Assembly (NCBI RefSeq): GCF_900188145.1
Contig: NZ_FZOJ01000009.1
Coordinates: forward strand, 1-64,000
Source: Anaerovirgula multivorans
Lineage (GTDB): Bacteria > Bacillota > Clostridia > Peptostreptococcales > Natronincolaceae
Length of the DNA: 64,000 bases
Direction: 5' to 3'
Shown here: positions 58,784 through 64,000 of the stretch, in pieces
How the letters are laid out: the number at the start of each line of letters is the position of its first letter
Position numbering within the stretch: position 1 is the stretch's first letter
Position numbers and translations under genes: made by a program
The notes under the pieces: generated by a model
Databases searched by the model: none
Seen by the model: only the letters and a program-made list of their open reading frames with translations
Told to the model about the DNA's origin: nothing

Positions 58784-60058
58784 GTGATATCTACTCTGAA
58801 AAATGCTTGGAAAATCCCTGATTTGAGAAGTAGAATACTGTACACCTTTATGATGCTGCTTGTATTTAGACTAGGTTCTGTTATACCAGTACCAGGTATA
58901 AATATTGATTATGTTCGAAATATCGTTGAAAATGCCGGATTACTAGCAATGTTTGATATGTTTTCCGGTGGTGCTTTTGGAAATATGACAATTTTTGCAT
59001 TGAGTATTACACCTTACATTACTGCTTCTATTATTATGCAGCTTTTAACAATAGCTATACCTAGCTTAGAAGAGTTAGCAAAAGAAGGAGAAGAAGGCAG
59101 AAAGAAAATTGCTCAATATACAAGATATGGAACAGTAATTCTTGCTTTAATCCAAGCAACGGGAATTAGTGTTGGTTTGTTTAGAGGAGCATTGATTTCA
59201 AGGGATGCTTTCAGTATCGTTGTTGTTGTATTAACACTAACTGCAGGTACAGCCTTTTTAATGTGGTTAGGAGAGCAAATTACAGAAAAAGGAATCGGAA
59301 ACGGTATTTCCTTAATCATCTTTGCTGGTATTGTATCTAGAATCCCTGACGGTGTATATAGAACCTATGCATTAACAAGACAAGGAGAAGTTTCTATTTT
59401 TGCTATCATTGCATTTGTTGTTATTGCAATTGCAATTATTGCAGGAGTAGTAGCCATTCAAGAGGGTACAAGAAAAATACCGGTACAATACGCAAAAAGA
59501 GTTGTAGGTAGAAAAATGTATGGCGGGCAAAGCTCTCATATTCCATTAAAAGTAAATCAATCAGGAGTTATTCCTGTAATCTTTGCTATGTCACTATTGG
59601 CTTTCCCACAAACAATTGCTTATTTCTTTGGCGAAACGAGTGGCTTTGCATTATTTGTGGCTAGATGGTTATCCCCAGGTGGAAGACCAGGCATATTTAT
59701 CTATAATATACTTGCTGCACTGCTAATTATTTTCTTCACATACTTCTATACAGCGGTTACTTTTAATCCTGTTGAAGTAGCTACAAATATGAAGAAAAAT
59801 GGGGGCTTTATTCCAGGAATTCGTCCTGGCAAACCAACTTCTGACTATTTAACAAAGGTATTAAATAGAATAACATTAGCTGGAGCAATTTTCTTAGCAT
59901 TTATTGCTGTATTACCAACAATATTTCTTAATTTATTAGGCATGCCTATTGCTTTCGGTGGTACTGCCATACTAATTGTTGTTGGGGTAGCATTAGAAAC
60001 TATGAAACAAGTAGAAGCACAGATGTTAATGAGACATTATCAAGGATTTTTAAAATAG
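58784..60058 (+). CDS. secY: preprotein translocase subunit SecY
   Basis: A 424-residue channel subunit with ten predicted membrane helices. The N-terminus MISTLKNAWKIPDLRSRILY and the plug/TM2 region FDMFSGGAFGNMTIFALSI are typical, and the cytosolic loop GRKMYGGQSSHIPLKVNQSG contacts SecA and the ribosome. Start is GTG with GAGGTGATC at the end of rplO. Paired with adk and map as in other Firmicutes. Confidence 0.98.
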   Translation: MISTLKNAWKIPDLRSRILYTFMMLLVFRLGSVIPVPGINIDYVRNIVENAGLLAMFDMFSGGAFGNMTIFALSITPYITASIIMQLLTIAIPSLEELAKEGEEGRKKIAQYTRYGTVILALIQATGISVGLFRGALISRDAFSIVVVVLTLTAGTAFLMWLGEQITEKGIGNGISLIIFAGIVSRIPDGVYRTYALTRQGEVSIFAIIAFVVIAIAIIAGVVAIQEGTRKIPVQYAKRVVGRKMYGGQSSHIPLKVNQSGVIPVIFAMSLLAFPQTIAYFFGETSGFALFVARWLSPGGRPGIFIYNILAALLIIFFTYFYTAVTFNPVEVATNMKKNGGFIPGIRPGKPTSDYLTKVLNRITLAGAIFLAFIAVLPTIFLNLLGMPIAFGGTAILIVVGVALETMKQVEAQMLMRHYQGFLK

Positions 60059-60130
60059 CTAGTAAATAGGTATTTGTCATGGGGATTTTTCCCCATGATA
60101 TCATCAAATACTATGCCGGGAGATGGTAAA

Positions 60131-60781
60131 ATGAGAACAATTTTACTAGGACCACCAGGTGCTGGTAAAGGCACACAGGCTGCAGTTATTATAAATGAGT
60201 TTCATGTGCCGCACATTTCAACTGGGGACATATTCAGATATAATATCAAGCAGGGCACTGAGCTAGGCAAACAAGCGAAAAGCTATATGGACCAAGGACT
60301 TTTGGTGCCGGATGAGCTAGTAGTAGCTATAGTAGAAGATCGATTAAAGCAAGAAGATTGTAAAAACGGGTTTTTATTAGATGGATTTCCTCGAACCGTT
60401 CCTCAGGCTGAAGCTTTAGACCATGTATTGGAGACTATGGGAGTTTCTTTAGATAAGGTTGTAAATATTGAAGTAGATAAAGATAAACTTGTAAAAAGAG
60501 TAGTGGGAAGACGAATCTGTAAAGAATGCGGTGCTACCTTTCATGTAGAATTTAATCCCTCCTCAAAGGGAGAGATTTGTGATCAATGTGGCGGCAAGTT
60601 ATATCAAAGAGAAGATGATACTGAAGCAACCGTTTCAAAAAGAATAGAAGTATATTTAACAGAAACTCAACCATTAATTCAATACTATCAAGGAAGAGGC
60701 ATATTAGTTGTGATTGATGGAGAGCAGGATATAGAGGAAGTTTCTAAAAGGATTGTAAAGGTATTAAGGAGAGAATCCTAA
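60131..60781 (+). CDS. adk: adenylate kinase
   Basis: A 216-residue enzyme interconverting AMP, ADP and ATP. The P-loop is GPPGAGKGT at 7-15. The LID domain has a zinc site C130, C133, C150, C153, the same positions as in the Bacillus enzyme. The ATG at 60131 follows GGGAG by eight bases; an upstream in-frame start is not supported. Its stop overlaps the map start by one base. Confidence 0.97.
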   Translation: MRTILLGPPGAGKGTQAAVIINEFHVPHISTGDIFRYNIKQGTELGKQAKSYMDQGLLVPDELVVAIVEDRLKQEDCKNGFLLDGFPRTVPQAEALDHVLETMGVSLDKVVNIEVDKDKLVKRVVGRRICKECGATFHVEFNPSSKGEICDQCGGKLYQREDDTEATVSKRIEVYLTETQPLIQYYQGRGILVVIDGEQDIEEVSKRIVKVLRRES

Positions 60782-61524
60782 TGATCTACATTAAATCTCG
60801 TCAAGAAATTGAAATTATGCGTAAAGCTGGAAAAATTGTAGGGGAAACTCACGAACTGTTGAGGGAAGCAGTTAAGCCAGGAATAACAACCAAGGAATTA
60901 GATGAGCTAGCAGAAGCTTATATAATAAAAAGAGGTGGTATTCCAGCGTTTAAAGGATATGGTGGTTTTCCAGCCAGCATATGTACGTCAATTAATCATG
61001 AAGTGGTTCATGGAATTCCTGGATTAAAAAGACTTGAAGATGGCGATATTATTAGTATAGATATTGGTGTTTTCTTCGAAGGATATTGCGGAGATGCTGC
61101 CAAAACCCATGGTGTAGGCAAAATTAGTGAGCAGGCTCAGAAGTTAATTGATGTTACCAAACAGAGCTTTTATGAAGGAATAAAGTATGCCTATGAAGGG
61201 TATCGACTATCTGACATTTCTCATGCTATTCAAACTTACGTAGAAAAAGAAGAGTTTTCTGTAATAAGAAACTATGTTGGTCATGGTATTGGTACAAAAA
61301 TGCATGAAGAACCACAAGTGCCGAATTACGGTACCCCAGGAAAGGGACCAAGATTGCAGGCGGGTATGGTTTTAGCTATTGAACCAATGATTAACGTTGG
61401 AACCTACGAAGTGAAGGTGTTATCCGATGGTTGGACTGTGATTACACTAGATGGGAAATACTCTGCTCATTATGAACACACCGTCGCCATTACACAAGGA
61501 GAACCTGAAATATTAACAATATAG
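60781..61524 (+). CDS. map: methionine aminopeptidase, type I
   Basis: A 247-residue metal-dependent peptidase removing N-terminal methionine. Metal ligands lie in ISIDIGVFFEGYCGDAAKTH, GHGIGTKMHEEPQVPNYG and AIEPMINVG, plus a final glutamate in HYEHTVAIT. It overlaps adk by one base (TAATG). Confidence 0.97.
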   Translation: MIYIKSRQEIEIMRKAGKIVGETHELLREAVKPGITTKELDELAEAYIIKRGGIPAFKGYGGFPASICTSINHEVVHGIPGLKRLEDGDIISIDIGVFFEGYCGDAAKTHGVGKISEQAQKLIDVTKQSFYEGIKYAYEGYRLSDISHAIQTYVEKEEFSVIRNYVGHGIGTKMHEEPQVPNYGTPGKGPRLQAGMVLAIEPMINVGTYEVKVLSDGWTVITLDGKYSAHYEHTVAITQGEPEILTI

Positions 61525-61551
61525 TAATCCAGGTAAATGAGGTGACATTTT

Positions 61552-61830
61552 GTGGAACAAAGCGATATAAGTATAGGTCAAGTAGTAAAATCTACTCAAG
61601 GTAGAGATAAGGAAAAATTCTTTATTGCAGTAGAAATTCTTGATAACGAATATGTCCTAATTGTAGACGGCGACATCAGAAAAATAGATAAACCTAAAAA
61701 AAAGAAAATGAAACATCTGGTTAAGCTCAATATTCTATCTGAAGAGGTTAGAGAACGGGTTTTAAGCAGTAAGAAAATGAACAATGCCTTTATAAGAAGA
61801 GAGCTTGAAAGGTTAGGTATAAATGCCTAG
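61552..61830 (+). CDS. KOW-domain (L14e-like) RNA-binding protein
   Basis: A 92-residue small protein. The N-terminal KOW-like barrel ([20 protein letters not shown], then [18 protein letters not shown]) is followed by a basic helical tail. Proteins of this type sit between map and infA in many Clostridia and resemble eukaryotic L14e; their exact role is not established. Start is GTG after GAGGTGA. Confidence 0.88.
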   Translation: MEQSDISIGQVVKSTQGRDKEKFFIAVEILDNEYVLIVDGDIRKIDKPKKKKMKHLVKLNILSEEVRERVLSSKKMNNAFIRRELERLGINA

Positions 61831-61856
61831 GTTCAGAATGGAGGTTTGATTGCCGC

Positions 61857-62075
61857 ATGTCCAAACAAGATGTGATTGAAGTAGAAGGTACAGTGAAGGA
61901 AGCTTTACCAAATGCTATGTTTATCGTTCAACTTGAAAACGGTCATGAGATTTTAGCGCATATATCAGGTAAGTTAAGGATGCATTTTATTAGAATTTTA
62001 CCAGGAGATACAGTTACAGTAGAATTATCACCCTATGACTTAACCCGTGGCAGAATAACATGGCGTAAAAAATAG
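61857..62075 (+). CDS. infA: translation initiation factor IF-1
   Basis: A 72-residue OB-fold factor that blocks the A site during initiation. It contains [18 protein letters not shown] and [22 protein letters not shown] lies somewhat far (about eleven bases) from the ATG. Confidence 0.97.
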   Translation: MSKQDVIEVEGTVKEALPNAMFIVQLENGHEILAHISGKLRMHFIRILPGDTVTVELSPYDLTRGRITWRKK

Positions 62076-62117
62076 TTTAATATATAGATAAAGTAAATTT
62101 TTAGGTGTATTGCTTAA

Positions 62118-62243
<126 letters not shown>

Positions 62244-62272
62244 TAATACTAGTATTTTTGCAAGATTTATAG

Positions 62273-62349
62273 TATAATATAACATTGTGATAATTTATTC
62301 TGTAGGGCGGCTGCATCAGTCTTAGATTGATCCCTAAAGAAGAAATTAT
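62273..62349 (+). promoter_or_regulatory. possible -10 and structured leader before rpsM
   Basis: TATAAT at 62273-62278 lacks a good -35. Just after it, 62290-62349 folds into a stacked stem: ATAATTT/AAATTAT, TTCT/AGAA and TAGGG/CCCTA, separated by single mismatches. An apical hairpin ATCAGTC/GATTGAT (62315-62331) abuts the inner stem. This resembles a protein-binding leader of a ribosomal-protein operon; S4 or S13 as ligand is speculation. Confidence 0.5.
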
Positions 62350-62440
62350 AATATACTTTGCATACAACAAACTTGACTATAAGTAAAAAGATTGGTTAGT
62401 AATAACCATGTAACAAGAGAATTAGGAGGTGTAAATCACT

Positions 62441-62815
62441 ATGGCCAGAATTGCTGGTGTTGACTTACCAAGAGATAAAAGAGTAGAAATTGGCTTAACT
62501 TATATATTTGGTATAGGTAGAAAAACATCCAATGACATACTAGCTACTGCTGGTGTTAACCCTGACACTAGAATTAAAGATTTAACCGAGGAAGAAATCA
62601 ATTCTTTAAGAAAAGCTATTGACGAATCCTATCAGGTTGAAGGGGATTTAAGAAGAGAAATTTCTTTAAATATTAAAAGATTAAAAGAAATTAGATGCTA
62701 TAGAGGTATTCGTCATATCAAAGGTTTACCTGTTAGAGGACAAAAAACAAAAACAAACGCTCGTACTCGAAAAGGTCCTAAGAAAACCGTTGGTCGTAAG
62801 AAGAAAAAAGCGTAG
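62441..62815 (+). CDS. rpsM: 30S ribosomal protein S13
   Basis: A 124-residue S13 in the 30S head contacting the P-site tRNA. It contains [19 protein letters not shown] and [19 protein letters not shown]. The basic C-terminal tail is intact. TTAGGAGGTG precedes the ATG. Confidence 0.98.
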   Translation: MARIAGVDLPRDKRVEIGLTYIFGIGRKTSNDILATAGVNPDTRIKDLTEEEINSLRKAIDESYQVEGDLRREISLNIKRLKEIRCYRGIRHIKGLPVRGQKTKTNARTRKGPKKTVGRKKKKA

Positions 62816-62834
62816 GTAAGGAGGGACGAAAAGA

Positions 62835-63236
62835 ATGGCAAAAATAGCAAAAAGAAAAACTACTCGTACTAAAAGAAGAGAACGTAAAAATATAGAACGT
62901 GGTCAAGCCCACATTCAATCAACTTTTAACAACTCTATTATTACTTTAACCGATACACAAGGTAATACAATCTCATGGGCTAGTGCAGGACAGTTAGGCT
63001 TTAAAGGTTCAAGAAAATCAACACCTTTTGCTGCACAAATGGCTGCTGAAACTGCAGCAAAAACTGCTATGGAACATGGACTAAAAACAGTAGAAGTATT
63101 TGTTAAAGGACCAGGAGCAGGTAGAGAAGCTGCGATCCGTTCATTACAGGCAACAGGTCTTGAAGTTACTATGATTAAAGATGTAACTCCAGTACCTCAT
63201 AATGGATGCAGACCACCAAAACGTAGAAGAGTATAA
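62835..63236 (+). CDS. rpsK: 30S ribosomal protein S11
   Basis: A 133-residue S11 at the platform/mRNA exit. It contains [18 protein letters not shown] and the C-terminal [18 protein letters not shown]. Spaced 19 bases after rpsM. Confidence 0.98.
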   Translation: MAKIAKRKTTRTKRRERKNIERGQAHIQSTFNNSIITLTDTQGNTISWASAGQLGFKGSRKSTPFAAQMAAETAAKTAMEHGLKTVEVFVKGPGAGREAAIRSLQATGLEVTMIKDVTPVPHNGCRPPKRRRV

Positions 63237-63266
63237 TATAGAATCAAAGGATTAGGAGGTGCAAAA

Positions 63267-63890
63267 ATGGCAAGATATACAGAGGCCGTATGTAGATTAT
63301 GTCGTCGTGAAGGTATGAAACTATACCTAAAAGGCGAGAGATGCTATACAGATAAATGTGGTGTTGCAAAAAGAAACTTTGCTCCAGGACAACACGGGCA
63401 AAGTAGGAAAAAATTATCCAACTATGGAATGCAATTAAGAGAAAAACAAAAAGCAAAAAGATTTTATGGCGTATTAGAAGCTCAATTTAGAAAATATTTT
63501 GAGATAGCAGAAAAGCAATCAGGTATTACAGGCGACAATCTTTTAAGATTGTTGGAAACGAGATTAGATAATGTAATCTATAGATTAGGTTTTGCTACTT
63601 CAAGACCAGAAGCAAGACAATTAGTAGTACACGGTCACTTCACCATTAATGGTAGAAAGGTAGATGTTCCTTCTTATATTGTAAAAGTGGGAGATGTTAT
63701 TGGAGTTGTGGAAACTTCTCAAAATTCTCCTAAATTTAAAGAAGTGAAAGAAACCTTCAAAGGAACTGTACCACAATGGGTAAGTGTTGATGTAGAAAAA
63801 TTAGAGGGAAAAATTGTTTCACTGCCTTCAAGAGAAGATATAGACCTACCAATAGCAGAAAATCTAATAATTGAGTTATACTCTAGATAA
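63267..63890 (+). CDS. rpsD: 30S ribosomal protein S4
   Basis: A 207-residue S4, a primary 16S rRNA binder and in several bacteria a repressor of its own operon. The N-terminal zinc knuckle [18 protein letters not shown] is of the cysteine-containing type. The S4 domain ([20 protein letters not shown]) is intact. In this genome it stands within the alpha-type operon. Confidence 0.98.
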   Translation: MARYTEAVCRLCRREGMKLYLKGERCYTDKCGVAKRNFAPGQHGQSRKKLSNYGMQLREKQKAKRFYGVLEAQFRKYFEIAEKQSGITGDNLLRLLETRLDNVIYRLGFATSRPEARQLVVHGHFTINGRKVDVPSYIVKVGDVIGVVETSQNSPKFKEVKETFKGTVPQWVSVDVEKLEGKIVSLPSREDIDLPIAENLIIELYSR

Positions 63891-63952
63891 TAAATGATTA
63901 GAATCAGTTACCCTCAATATAGTAGAGAAGATATTAAAAGGAGGGTTTAATA

Positions 63953-64000
63953 ATGATAGAAATGGAAAAACCTAAAGTAGAAGTTGTTGAATTAAGTGAA
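63953..64000 (+). CDS. rpoA: RNA polymerase subunit alpha (5' end only)
   Basis: Sixteen codons are present before the window ends: MIEMEKPKVEVVELSE. They match the N-terminus of Firmicutes RpoA (MIEIEKPKIE-like), the expected gene after rpsD. AAAGGAGG lies nine bases upstream. Confidence 0.92.
   Translation, partial: MIEMEKPKVEVVELSE

Overview
The window is an AT-rich stretch of a Gram-positive, low-GC Firmicutes chromosome. It opens at the 3' end of a ribosomal RNA operon (partial 5S rRNA) and runs almost entirely in the plus direction through the conserved ctsR-to-rpoA block of Firmicutes. The strong AGGAGG ribosome-binding sites, many GTG/TTG starts, T-box leaders, the CtsR/McsAB system, SigH, DisA, adenosylcobalamin-dependent ribonucleotide reductase and ThyX all point to an anaerobic, probably spore-forming member of the Clostridia. 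An Alkaliphilus-like organism is my best guess, from general resemblance only.

Layout. 1-8.3 kb is a looser region: a thioredoxin-like protein, a membrane-anchored glycosidase-like protein, class II ribonucleotide reductase with two NrdR operators at its promoter, a minus-strand Cu/Zn-superoxide-dismutase-like gene next to a small remnant that looks like the start of hisC, and an EF-G paralogue. 8.4-19.7 kb carries protein quality control and genome/cell-wall surveillance (ctsR-mcsA-mcsB-clpC, radA, disA, carD, a PIN/TRAM protein) and then the isoprenoid genes ispD-ispF. 19.7-26.9 kb holds aminoacyl-tRNA synthetase units (proS behind a proline T-box, gltX, and cysE-cysS behind a cysteine T-box). 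27-31 kb has mrnC, a small membrane protein, thyX, rlmB, rae1/yacP and sigH. 31.3-49 kb is the tuf-rpmG-secE-nusG-rplKAJL-rpoBC-rpsLG-fusA-tuf block, with two tuf copies that appear to differ by one base in the coding sequence. 49.4 kb to the end is the S10-spc-alpha ribosomal superoperon, interrupted only by secY, adk, map, a KOW-domain gene and infA, and cut inside rpoA.

How it works together. Most genes serve transcription, translation and their quality control. The non-coding spaces are the less ordinary part. They carry recognisable control devices (NrdR boxes, a CtsR box, two T-boxes, an L10 leader, structured leaders before rpsJ and rpsM, tandem promoters before carD) and at least two families of dispersed palindromic repeats. 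One family keeps its flanks while the hairpin stem changes in a compensated way between copies. I see no prophage, CRISPR array, intact insertion sequence, tRNA gene or evident new enzymatic system. The most novel-looking material is the repeat families, a row of hairpins after proS, and the leader RNAs.
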